64,000 bases of DNA from NCBI GenBank assembly GCA_046049865.1, contig JBJOQO010000001.1:115221-179220 (forward strand), written 5' to 3'. This document shows, piece by piece, positions 51,747 through 59,511 of this stretch. The notes beneath the pieces were generated by a model, which saw nothing but the letters and a program-made list of their open reading frames with translations, had not been told where the DNA came from and made no database searches. This DNA comes from JANPCX01 sp046049865 (GTDB lineage: Bacteria; Pseudomonadota; Gammaproteobacteria; Burkholderiales; Burkholderiaceae_C). The translations under genes and the position numbers were made by a program. Position 1 is the first letter of the stretch. Every line of letters begins with the position of its first letter.

Positions 51747-52631
51747 ATGTCCGTCCCCCACGAGTTCGTTCTCACCTTGTCTTGCCGCGATGCCAAGGGC
51801 ATCGTGTATGCCGTGTCTGGCTTGCTCTACCAAGCCGGTTGCAACATCGTGGACTCGCAGCAATTTGGTGATGTGCAAAGCGCCGACAGCACGGGCCTCT
51901 TTTTCATGCGTGTGCACTTTGAGGCACCCGCTCACCTCACAGCGCCCGGCATGCTGGAGCAGCTCTTCACCCATGTGCGTGAGCAGTTTCAGATGGACGC
52001 GCATTTTTATTCGTTGGCGCAGCGCCCGCGTGTGCTGCTGATGGTGAGCAAACACGGCCATTGTTTGAACGACCTGCTGTTTCGCCAGCAGTCCGGTCAA
52101 CTGGATGTGGACATCGCCGCCATCGTCAGCAACCACCCGGACTATGCCGAGCTGGCCAAGAGTTACGGCATCCCCTTCCACCATCTGCCACTTGCAACCG
52201 GCGCCACAGCGGCCGCCAAACGCGAGCAGGAACAGCAGGTGGAGGCCATCGTGACTGCGCAGCAGATCGACCTCGTGGTGCTGGCGCGTTACATGCAAAT
52301 CTTGAGCCCCGATTTTTGTGCCTTCCTCAAAGGCCGAGCCATCAATATTCACCACAGCTTTTTGCCCAGCTTCAAAGGGGCCAAGCCCTACTACCAAGCG
52401 CACGACCGAGGTGTGAAGCTGATCGGTGCCACGGCCCACTACGTCACGGCCGATTTGGACGAGGGCCCCATCATTGAACAAGACGTGGAGCGGGTGGACC
52501 ACTCGCTGAGCCCGGAGGACTTCACCGCCGTGGGACGTGACGTGGAAAGTGTCGTGCTGGCCCGCGCGGTGCGCTGGCATGTTGAGCACCGTGTGCTCAT
52601 GAATGGCCACAAGACAGTGGTATTCAAGTAG
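51747..52631 (+). CDS. purU: Formyltetrahydrofolate deformylase
   Basis: 294 residues from ATG 51747. Releases formate from 10-formyl-THF, balancing one-carbon and glycine pools. An N-terminal ACT domain (VLTLSCRDAKGIVYAVSGLLYQAGCNIVD) precedes the formyltransferase-fold catalytic domain: MVSKHGHCLNDLL, VLARYMQILSP, the catalytic Asn-His in INIHHSFLPSFKGAKPY and the aspartate in TADLDEGPIIEQDVERV. The upstream in-frame stretch to 51609 has no similarity to the family. Confidence 0.95.
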   Translation: MSVPHEFVLTLSCRDAKGIVYAVSGLLYQAGCNIVDSQQFGDVQSADSTGLFFMRVHFEAPAHLTAPGMLEQLFTHVREQFQMDAHFYSLAQRPRVLLMVSKHGHCLNDLLFRQQSGQLDVDIAAIVSNHPDYAELAKSYGIPFHHLPLATGATAAAKREQEQQVEAIVTAQQIDLVVLARYMQILSPDFCAFLKGRAINIHHSFLPSFKGAKPYYQAHDRGVKLIGATAHYVTADLDEGPIIEQDVERVDHSLSPEDFTAVGRDVESVVLARAVRWHVEHRVLMNGHKTVVFK

Positions 52632-52639
52632 TCCCCCCC

Positions 52640-53086
52640 ATGCTCAGCGCCAAACCACCCATCACCAACTTGGCCACCGCTGAAGACACGGAAACCCATT
52701 TCTACGAAGCCCTGCAAGCGGGAGACATCGAGCGGCTGATGGCGCTGTGGTCAGACGAAGACGAGGTCAGTTGCATACACCCGGGCGGCCCTCGTGTGCT
52801 GGGGTTGGCGGGGGTCAGGGCCAGTTTCGAGTCCTTGTTTGAGCAAGGACCGGTGGATGCGCAACCAGAACAAGTCCAGCGCCTCGTCTACCCCGACTGC
52901 GCAGTTCACAGTGTGCTCGAACGTGTCTCGGTGATCACGGACCAAGGGCCCGGCTCGGTGTGGCTGTGGGCCACTAACGTCTATGTGAAAACCGCGCAGG
53001 GATGGAAATTGGTGTCCCATCACGCAAGCCCCGGCTTGCTTGGCCCCGCGCCACCGCAGCGCGATGCGGGCAATACCCTGCACTGA
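52640..53086 (+). CDS. NTF2-like (SnoaL/YybH-type) protein
   Basis: 148 residues with the cone-shaped NTF2 fold pattern: ETHFYEALQAGDIERLMALWSDEDEVSCIHPGGPRVLG and a last strand TAQGWKLVSHHASPG. Such proteins bind small ligands or act as isomerases; function here unknown. It starts 8 bp after purU and overlaps the next gene by 23 bp, so all three may be one operon. Confidence 0.8.
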   Translation: MLSAKPPITNLATAEDTETHFYEALQAGDIERLMALWSDEDEVSCIHPGGPRVLGLAGVRASFESLFEQGPVDAQPEQVQRLVYPDCAVHSVLERVSVITDQGPGSVWLWATNVYVKTAQGWKLVSHHASPGLLGPAPPQRDAGNTLH

Positions 53087-54125
53087 ATTCTTCCGATCCA
53101 CGTTGAAGCACTACCGCGCCCCCCGTTGGCTGACACCACCTGGTGCCCTGGGCGGCCATGTGCAAACCATTTGGCCCGCACTCTTTGGCAAACGGTTTGA
53201 GGGGGCGCCCCCTCACTTCCGCCGAGAACGCTGGACCACACCGGACGGCGACTTTGTGGATGTGGATTGGCAAGATGCCACCCCCTCAGGGGGTCACCAC
53301 GCACCCGCGCAGCAGGTGTTGTTGGTGCTGTTCCATGGGCTCGAGGGCAGCTCAGGCAGCCACTACGCTCAAGCCTTTGCCCACCACGCGAAAAGCATGG
53401 GCTGGCGTTATGCCGTGCCCCATTTCCGTGGCTGTTCGGGCGAACTCAACCACGCTCCGCGCGCCTACCACTCGGGCGATCACCAGGAGATTGCTTGGAT
53501 GCTGCAGCAACTGCGCCGTGCACATGCAGGGCCTGTGGTCGCGGTGGGCATCTCGCTCGGCGGCAATGCCTTATTGCGCTGGGCCCAGGAGGCGGGTGAG
53601 GCCGCAAACAACACCGTTCAAGCCATCGCCGCTGTTTCAGCACCACTGGATTTGGCTGCGGGCGCCAAGGCCATTGGGCAGGGCTTCAGCCACTTGAGCT
53701 ACAGCCGCATGTTTTTGCGCAGCATGAAACCCCGGGCCTTGGCCAAGTGGGATCAACACCCCGGTTTGTTTGACCGAGACAAACTGCGTGCGGCCCGCAC
53801 CCTCTATGAATTCGACAACATCTTCACTGCGCCAGTGCACGGTTTTGTTGACGCACCGGACTACTACCGGCAGTCGTCTGCCAAACCCCAACTCGCACGC
53901 ATTCGTGTGCCAACCTTGGTCCTCAATGCGCGCAACGACCCCTTTCTACCCGCCGAACATCTGCCTCAAGTCGGCGAGGTGGGCACCCATGTCACTTTGT
54001 GGCAACCTTCGCATGGTGGCCATGTGGGATTTCCAGCTGGGCGTTGGCCGGGGCATGTGTTGACCTTGCCAAACCACGTGACCCAATGGCTGCAAGCACA
54101 ACTCGGCGATGTGTCGAAATCGTAA
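53064..54125 (+). CDS. Alpha/beta hydrolase, YheT family
   Basis: 353 residues from ATG 53064, overlapping the previous gene by 23 bp. YheT-type hydrolase: GGHVQTIWPALF near the start, LVLFHGLEGSSGSHY as oxyanion region, YAVPHFRGCSGELNHAPRAYHSGDHQE, nucleophile serine in AVGISLGGNALLRW, and aspartate/histidine in LNARNDPF and PSHGGHVGF. Probably an esterase of unknown substrate. The triad is complete. Confidence 0.9.
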   Translation: MRAIPCTEFFRSTLKHYRAPRWLTPPGALGGHVQTIWPALFGKRFEGAPPHFRRERWTTPDGDFVDVDWQDATPSGGHHAPAQQVLLVLFHGLEGSSGSHYAQAFAHHAKSMGWRYAVPHFRGCSGELNHAPRAYHSGDHQEIAWMLQQLRRAHAGPVVAVGISLGGNALLRWAQEAGEAANNTVQAIAAVSAPLDLAAGAKAIGQGFSHLSYSRMFLRSMKPRALAKWDQHPGLFDRDKLRAARTLYEFDNIFTAPVHGFVDAPDYYRQSSAKPQLARIRVPTLVLNARNDPFLPAEHLPQVGEVGTHVTLWQPSHGGHVGFPAGRWPGHVLTLPNHVTQWLQAQLGDVSKS

Positions 54126-54136
54126 GGAGTGATCTG

Positions 54137-54586
54137 ATGTTTCGTCACCAAAAATTTTGGGCTTACGTGCTCACCATCATGGCACTGCCGCTGCCAGCAA
54201 CGTCTCAAACCCTTTACCGCTGCGGCAATCAGTTCAGCCAAACCCCTTGCTCCAAAGACGCACCCGCAGCGCGCCTGCGTTCGTCCGCGGCACCAGACCG
54301 CCCGGAAACACCAGGCGGCAAAGACTTGTGCATCGCGCAAGCGTCAAAAATGTTGGGTTTTCCCGAGCCACAACCCGAGGTATTTGACAGCGTGAACAAA
54401 ATGCCCGCGCGAGTCATTCAATACGCTGGCACACCCATCGCTGCCAAAACGTATTTGCTTCAGTCCCGCGGTCGCGTCCATCAAGGCGTATTGGTGCCCG
54501 CGGTTTCACTGGAGTGTTTCTTGAGCGACGACGAACAACGTTTGCTCAAACTTGAGTCTCCCGCCCGGGCATCGACAAATCGCTAG
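54137..54586 (+). CDS. Exported protein, DUF4124-like
   Basis: 149 residues from ATG 54137 with AAGGAG 6 bases upstream. Signal peptide ends near LPATSQ, followed by TLYRCGNQFSQTPCSKDAPA, the short aromatic-cysteine motif seen in DUF4124-type secreted proteins. The remainder is a small alpha/beta domain with cysteines at CIAQ and ECFLS. It lies 11 bp after the hydrolase gene and 5 bp before the DUF2946 gene. Function unknown. Confidence 0.68.
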   Translation: MFRHQKFWAYVLTIMALPLPATSQTLYRCGNQFSQTPCSKDAPAARLRSSAAPDRPETPGGKDLCIAQASKMLGFPEPQPEVFDSVNKMPARVIQYAGTPIAAKTYLLQSRGRVHQGVLVPAVSLECFLSDDEQRLLKLESPARASTNR

Positions 54587-54591
54587 GTCCC

Positions 54592-55137
54592 ATGGATCCC
54601 ATCGTCCTCGCCGCCCTGAAAAAATGGCCCAACGTGCCCGCTTGCCGTGGCTGGTTGGGACTGGACGCCAGGGGCGACTGGTACATGCGCGACGACCGAG
54701 TTCAAGCAGCGGGGCCTTTCCCGCAATCCAAGGGCAGCCGCATCACACACGACAAGCTGCGCGAGTTCATTCAGCGCAACTACATGGCAGACGAGGCTGG
54801 GTGCTGGTACTTTCAAAATGGCCCGCAGCAGGTCTATGTCGAACTCGAAGCAGCACCCTGGGTTTGGCGCATCCATGGCAGCAGCACCGCAGCCACGCTG
54901 CAAAGCCATACCGGATTAACCGCTGAATTGGTGGCGGCCTACACCGACGAAGCGGGGCGCTTGTTTCTGCACACCGACCTCGGATTTGGCTTGGTGCACA
55001 GCATGGACATGCACCTGGCCATCGCCCCCATTGAGTCTGGAGCCTGGCGTGTTCAAGACATGTTGTTTGCGGACATGCCCGGCCATTTTGGCTACCGGTG
55101 CAGTCCCGCCGCGTTTCAGGCTCAATCTGCCCGTTGA
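54592..55137 (+). CDS. DUF2946-type conserved protein
   Basis: 181 residues. The start LKKWPNVPACRGWLGLDARGDWYMRDD and WYFQNGPQQVYVELE are characteristic of a conserved Burkholderiales family that I recall as DUF2946. No signal peptide or membrane segment. Function unknown. It is the last gene of the purU-led run. Confidence 0.75.
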   Translation: MDPIVLAALKKWPNVPACRGWLGLDARGDWYMRDDRVQAAGPFPQSKGSRITHDKLREFIQRNYMADEAGCWYFQNGPQQVYVELEAAPWVWRIHGSSTAATLQSHTGLTAELVAAYTDEAGRLFLHTDLGFGLVHSMDMHLAIAPIESGAWRVQDMLFADMPGHFGYRCSPAAFQAQSAR

Positions 55138-55142
55138 AGACG

Positions 55143-55168
55143 GAAAAAAGCCGACCACAAGGTCGGCT
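55143..55168 (-). terminator. Intrinsic terminator for the cytochrome c gene
   Basis: AGCCGACC/GGTCGGCT (55149-55156 with 55161-55168) forms an 8-bp stem; on the minus strand it is followed by TTTTTT (55149-55144). It sits 26 bp beyond the cytochrome stop and 6 bp after the convergent gene's stop. Confidence 0.88.
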
Positions 55169-55193
55169 GGTCAATGGGTTTGGTTTGTCGGCT

Positions 55194-55748
55194 TTATTTG
55201 GCTTCGGACGCCGCTGGTTTGGCGGGCAAAGCCGGCTCGGCAAACTTGGCACCGCTTTGATTCGCCATGTAAACCACGGCGCGGCCAATTTCCACGTCGC
55301 TGTAATCACCGCCGCCTTGTGCACCCATCGCGCCCTTGCCCTTGAGTGCAGCCTGGAGCAAGGCGTCATAACCCTGCGCAATGCGCGGGGCCCATGCAGC
55401 CAAGTCGGCAAGTTTGGGTGCGCCTGCTGCGCCAGAGGCATGGCAGGCCACACACTGGCTGTTGTAGACCTGGTCGCCGGTTTTCATGGCGGCGACATCG
55501 GTCGGGTCTTTCACACTGACCATGCCCACAGGCTGAATTCGGCGGGCCGTGGCCTCAGCCGTCATGCCGTCGCTTCCCGCAGCAGGGCGTTTGTCCACGG
55601 TCACTTGGGTGACGAGCAAAACAATCACCAAAATCGGCACGATGAAGCTGAACAAGACGGCGACGATCACCTGCTTGGGTGTTTTGATCGGGCCTTCGTG
55701 GGGGCCATCATCGTGGGTGGAATCGTGTTTGTGATGAGAGTCGCTCAT
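55194..55748 (-). CDS. Membrane-anchored cytochrome c (c5 family)
   Basis: 184 residues from ATG 55748 (GAGGA upstream). A histidine-rich cytoplasmic start (SDSHHKHDSTHDD), a membrane helix at ~26-48, then a monoheme domain with CVACH as the heme-binding motif near residue 108 and the methionine ligand likely in AVVYMANQSG. Cytochrome c5-type electron carrier facing the periplasm. The frame is open upstream through the tRNA gene, which is not a plausible extension. Confidence 0.9.
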   Translation of the reverse strand: MSDSHHKHDSTHDDGPHEGPIKTPKQVIVAVLFSFIVPILVIVLLVTQVTVDKRPAAGSDGMTAEATARRIQPVGMVSVKDPTDVAAMKTGDQVYNSQCVACHASGAAGAPKLADLAAWAPRIAQGYDALLQAALKGKGAMGAQGGGDYSDVEIGRAVVYMANQSGAKFAEPALPAKPAASEAK

Positions 55749-55855
55749 GTAGTCCTCAACCGGGGGCATTCGTTGGTGGTGGCGCAAACCCGGTGACTGC
55801 GCCGGGCGTAACCTGCAATTATAAAGGCCCGTCCAGCTAGAATGACGGCTCTGCT

Positions 55856-55931
55856 GCGCCCGTAGCTCAATGGATAGAGTACTGCCCTCCGAAGGCAGGG
55901 GTTGCTGGTTCGATCCCAGCCGGGCGCACCA
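55856..55931 (+). tRNA. tRNA-Arg (anticodon CCG)
   Basis: The acceptor stem GCGCCCG pairs with CGGGCGC (55921-55927), the anticodon stem CTGCC/GGCAG encloses CTCCGAA with anticodon CCG, and the T-arm holds GGTTCGATCC. The CCA end is encoded (55929-55931). Reads arginine CGG codons. Confidence 0.97.
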
Positions 55932-55960
55932 ACGGGTTCTCGCCCGTTCACACTCGGCGC

Positions 55961-57097
55961 TCAAACAATCGTCAGGTGCTCAGTCCCCGCTGCCAAATCG
56001 CTGCTGCGCGCGCGCTGGCTGTGCAGTTTGATTTGCAAACGTAAGTCGTTCACCGAGTCCGCGTTACGCAATGCGTCCTCGTAGGTCACCATGTGGTTTT
56101 CATAGAGATCGAAAAGACTTTGGTCAAAAGTCTGCATCCCGAGCTCGCGTGAGCGCTTCATGATTTCTTTGATTTCCGCGACTTCGCCTTTGAAGATCAG
56201 CTCGGAAATCAGAGGCGTGTTCAGCATGATTTCTACTGCTGCAATTCGGCCCTTGCCCTCTTGACGCGGCAACAGGCGCTGCGAAACCAAGGCTTTGAGG
56301 TTCAAGGACAAGTCCATCAACAACTGGGCGCGGCGTTCTTCAGGGAAGAAGTTGATGATGCGGTCCAGCGCCTGGTTGGCACTGTTGGCGTGCAGCGTGG
56401 CCATGCACAGGTGGCCGGTTTCGGCGAAGGCCACGGCGTGTTCCATGGTTTCGCGGTCGCGGATTTCGCCCATCAGAATGACGTCGGGGGCTTGGCGCAA
56501 GGTGTTTTTCAGGGCCTGGGCCCATCCATCGGTATCGATGCCCACTTCACGCTGCGTGATGATGCAGTTCTTGTGTGGGTGAACAAACTCCACCGGGTCC
56601 TCAATGGTGATGATGTGGCCAAAGCTGTTTTCATTGCGGTGATCCACCATGGCGGCGAGCGAGGTACTTTTGCCGGAGCCGGTGGCGCCCACAAAAATCA
56701 CCAAGCCTCGTTTGGCGGAGGCGACGTCTTTCAGAATACGCGGCAAGTTCAAACTGTCTACCGTGGGCAAGGTGGCCGGAATGGTCCGCATGACCAAGCC
56801 GACGTTGCCCTGCTGCACAAATGCGTTGACACGAAACCGCCCCACACCTTGCGGCGAAATCGCGAAATTGCATTCTTTGGTGCGCTCGAACTCTGCGGAC
56901 TGTTTGTCGTTCATGACCGCACGCGTCAGGGCCAGGGTGTGCTGGCCGGTCAGTGGCTGGGGCGACACCTTGGTCACTTTGCCGTCCACCTTGATGGCAG
57001 GCGGAAAGTCGGCGGTGAGGAAAAGATCGGAGCCGTTGCGCGAGACCATCAAGCGCAGCAAGTCGTTGACGAATTTAGATGCCTGGTCGCGTTCCAT
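55961..57097 (-). CDS. pilU: Type IV pilus retraction ATPase PilU
   Basis: 378 residues. Hexameric ATPase helping pilus retraction. Walker A VGATGSGKSTSLAAMVDHRN, Asp box IITIEDPVEFVH, Walker B LRQAPDVILMGEIRDRETM and His box ETGHLCMATLHANSANQALDRI. The longer C-terminal tail and FFPEERR distinguish it from PilT, which is encoded 35 bp upstream in the same direction. Major pilus genes are not in the window. Confidence 0.94.
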   Translation of the reverse strand: MERDQASKFVNDLLRLMVSRNGSDLFLTADFPPAIKVDGKVTKVSPQPLTGQHTLALTRAVMNDKQSAEFERTKECNFAISPQGVGRFRVNAFVQQGNVGLVMRTIPATLPTVDSLNLPRILKDVASAKRGLVIFVGATGSGKSTSLAAMVDHRNENSFGHIITIEDPVEFVHPHKNCIITQREVGIDTDGWAQALKNTLRQAPDVILMGEIRDRETMEHAVAFAETGHLCMATLHANSANQALDRIINFFPEERRAQLLMDLSLNLKALVSQRLLPRQEGKGRIAAVEIMLNTPLISELIFKGEVAEIKEIMKRSRELGMQTFDQSLFDLYENHMVTYEDALRNADSVNDLRLQIKLHSQRARSSDLAAGTEHLTIV

Positions 57098-57132
57098 GGA
57101 AGTCCTCGAAGCGGTGGTGTTGAGATGGTGAG

Positions 57133-58176
57133 TTAGCCAGGGAAGTTTTCAGGGAACTTGGCTTTGCCGCGTGCCTCTGCCGGAGAAATCACATTGCGCC
57201 GAACGAGTTCCGCCAGGTTTTGATCCAGGGTGAACATGCCCACGTTGTTGCCGGTTTGAATCGCGGAATACATTTGCGCGATTTTGTTCTCGCGGATCAG
57301 GTTACGCACCGCCGCCGTGCCTAGCATGATCTCGTGGGCTGCGACGCGGCCTGAGCCATCTTTGAGTTTGCACAGGGTTTGAGAAATGATGCCGATGACG
57401 GACTCCGACAACATCGCCCGCACCATTTCTTTTTCTGCAGCGGGAAACACGTCCACCACCCGGTCCACGGTTTTGGCGGCACTTGATGTGTGCAGCGTAC
57501 CGAAAACAAGGTGGCCTGTTTCCGCAGCGGTAAGGGCCAGACGAATGGTTTCCAGGTCGCGCAACTCACCGACCAAAATGCAGTCAGGGTCTTCGCGAAG
57601 GGCGGAGCGCAGTGCGTTGGAAAAGCTCAGCGTGTGCGGCCCGACTTCACGCTGGTTGATCAGGCATTTTTTGGATTCATGCACAAACTCGATCGGATCT
57701 TCCACCGTCAAGATGTGGCCATACTCACTTTCGTTGAGGTGGTTCACCATGGCCGCCAGCGTGGTGGATTTGCCCGAGCCTGTGGGCCCTGTCACCAGCA
57801 CCAAGCCGCGAGGCTTGAGTGACAACTCGGCAAACACCTTGGGGCAGTTGAGCTGCTCCAGCGTCAAAATTTTGCTCGGAATGGTCCGGAATACCGCACC
57901 TGAACCCCTGTTTTGGTTGAAGGCGTTGACACGGAAACGCGCGAGGCCCTGAATTTCGAAGGAGAAGTCGCATTCCAGCGTTTCCTCGTAGGCTTTGCGC
58001 TGGGAGTCGTTCATGATGTCGTACACCATGTCGTGCACGGTTTTATGATCCAGCGCATCGACGTTGATGCGCCTGACATCGCCGTGCACACGAATCATGG
58101 GAGGCAAACCGGCTGACAAGTGCAAGTCAGAGGCTTTGTTCTTGACCGAAAACGCCAGCAGTTGGGTAATGTCCAT
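57133..58176 (-). CDS. pilT: Type IV pilus retraction ATPase PilT
   Basis: 347 residues from ATG 58176 beginning MDITQLLAFSVKNKASDLHLSAG, the standard PilT start. Walker A TGPTGSGKSTTLAAM, Asp box ILTVEDPIEFVHESKK, Walker B LREDPDCILVGELRDLETI and the AIRNLIRE-type C-terminal motif as AVRNLIRENKIAQMYS, needed for retraction. Divergent from the YggS gene with 68 bp between the starts, as is common in Proteobacteria. Confidence 0.96.
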   Translation of the reverse strand: MDITQLLAFSVKNKASDLHLSAGLPPMIRVHGDVRRINVDALDHKTVHDMVYDIMNDSQRKAYEETLECDFSFEIQGLARFRVNAFNQNRGSGAVFRTIPSKILTLEQLNCPKVFAELSLKPRGLVLVTGPTGSGKSTTLAAMVNHLNESEYGHILTVEDPIEFVHESKKCLINQREVGPHTLSFSNALRSALREDPDCILVGELRDLETIRLALTAAETGHLVFGTLHTSSAAKTVDRVVDVFPAAEKEMVRAMLSESVIGIISQTLCKLKDGSGRVAAHEIMLGTAAVRNLIRENKIAQMYSAIQTGNNVGMFTLDQNLAELVRRNVISPAEARGKAKFPENFPG

Positions 58177-58244
58177 GGATGTTGCGGTGAGGTTGTTGGA
58201 GCCGCCAGACAAGGCGGCGCGTGCGCCCATATAGTCAACGCATT

Positions 58245-58928
58245 ATGGCGACGATACAGACCAACATACAACAAGTGCGCACCCGTATTCAGGTGGCCTG
58301 TGCAGCGGCACAACGACCCCGGGACTGCGTGCGCTTGTTGTGTGTGAGCAAAACCTACGGTCCACAAACTGTGCGCGAGGCCTACGATGCCGGCGAGCGC
58401 TGCTTTGGAGAGAACTATGTGCAGGAGGGCTTGGACAAAATAACAGCCTTGGCAGACCTGCGCGATTCCCTGGAATGGCACTTGATTGGCCCCCTGCAAA
58501 GCAACAAGACCCGGGTCGTGGCCGAGCACTTCGATTGGGTGCACAGCATCGACCGACTCAAGTTGGCAGAACGTTTGTCGGACCAGCGCCCACGGTCGAT
58601 GCCCCCGCTGAATGTTTGCTTACAAGTCAACACCAGCAACGAGGCCGGTAAAAGCGGGGTGAGGCCGGTGGACTTGGCCGCACTGGCTCAAGCGGTCAGC
58701 ACCTTGCCCCATTTGCGCTTGCGTGGATTGATGGCCATTCCCGAAGCCACCGCTGATGTGGGTGAACAACGTCAGGCCCATCGCCGACTTCGTGAGTTGC
58801 TGCTTTCCCTCAACATGCCCGAATTGGACACGCTGTCCATGGGCATGAGTCAGGACTTGGAGGCAGCGATTGCCGAGGGTGCCAGCTTGGTCCGGGTCGG
58901 CAGCGCCATCTTTGGTGAACGGCAGTAA
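58245..58928 (+). CDS. YggS family PLP-binding protein
   Basis: 227 residues from ATG 58245. PLP homeostasis protein with the alanine-racemase-like barrel. The PLP lysine is in LLCVSKTYG near residue 36; FGENYVQEG, WHLIGPLQSNK, LQVNTSNEAGKSG and LSMGMSQDLEAAIAEGASLVRVGSAIFG are the family signature blocks. It controls PLP levels and indirectly amino-acid metabolism; no enzymatic reaction is known. Confidence 0.94.
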   Translation: MATIQTNIQQVRTRIQVACAAAQRPRDCVRLLCVSKTYGPQTVREAYDAGERCFGENYVQEGLDKITALADLRDSLEWHLIGPLQSNKTRVVAEHFDWVHSIDRLKLAERLSDQRPRSMPPLNVCLQVNTSNEAGKSGVRPVDLAALAQAVSTLPHLRLRGLMAIPEATADVGEQRQAHRRLRELLLSLNMPELDTLSMGMSQDLEAAIAEGASLVRVGSAIFGERQ

Positions 58929-58937
58929 CTCGGCGAA

Positions 58938-59417
58938 TTACACCGCCAGGTGCGTGCTGTTTTTCACCTCTTCCATGACCGCATAGGTGTGGGTCTCACG
59001 CACACCCGGCAGCGCCCACACCACGGAACCGATCAGCTCGCGGTAGGCGCGCATATCGGCCACCCGGGTTTTGATCAGGTAGTCAAAACCGCCCGCGACC
59101 AAGTGGCATTCCAAAATTTCTGGCCGCACCTGAACTGCGACCTTGAATGCATTCATCACATCGGGCGTGGTGCGATCCAAAACCACCTCGATAAACACCA
59201 TCATGCCCGCATTGAGTTTGTCCGGATTCAACCGGGCTTCGTAGCCCAAGATGTAGCCATCGCGGGTCAACCGTTTCACGCGCTCCAGCACGGCAGTGGG
59301 CGACAGATGCACTTCACCAGCGAGCTTCAGGTTGGAAATACGGCCGTCATGTTGTAAGACACGAAGAATTTTCGCGTCAATGCGGTCTATGCCTGTTTGA
59401 ACTTCTTCGTCTGCCAT
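58938..59417 (-). CDS. Lrp/AsnC regulator, likely of putA
   Basis: 159 residues. HTH (IDAKILRVLQHDGRISNLKLAGEVHLSPTAVLERVKRL-like, residues 12-50) and RAM domain with FIEVVLDRTTPDVMNAFKVAV, CHLVAGGFDYLIKTRV and a final ETHTYAVMEEVK. Divergent from putA with a 94-bp AT-rich gap, it likely activates proline catabolism (as PutR/BkdR-type regulators do). Proline sensing is inference. Confidence 0.9.
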   Translation of the reverse strand: MADEEVQTGIDRIDAKILRVLQHDGRISNLKLAGEVHLSPTAVLERVKRLTRDGYILGYEARLNPDKLNAGMMVFIEVVLDRTTPDVMNAFKVAVQVRPEILECHLVAGGFDYLIKTRVADMRAYRELIGSVVWALPGVRETHTYAVMEEVKNSTHLAV

Positions 59418-59451
59418 GATGGATGTTCGTTTGAAAAATGATCCGCAATCG

Positions 59452-59474
59452 GTTAAATATTCTAGTAATTTAAC
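59452..59474. promoter_or_regulatory. Candidate Lrp operator upstream of putA
   Basis: A perfect inverted repeat, GTTAAAT (59452-59458) and ATTTAAC (59468-59474), spaced 9 bases and AT-rich, lies centrally between the Lrp-type gene and putA. Lrp-family sites commonly look like this. A possible putA promoter (TTAACA then TCTATA 17 bases later) overlaps its right arm. Confidence 0.5.
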
Positions 59475-59511
59475 AATATCCTAGATGGAAATTCTATACA
59501 GGAATGCCCCG

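Noticed and set aside
55749..55964. Upstream extension of the cytochrome c gene
   Set aside because: It would run antisense through the tRNA-Arg gene; ATG 55748 has a good ribosome site and starts the family-like N-terminus.
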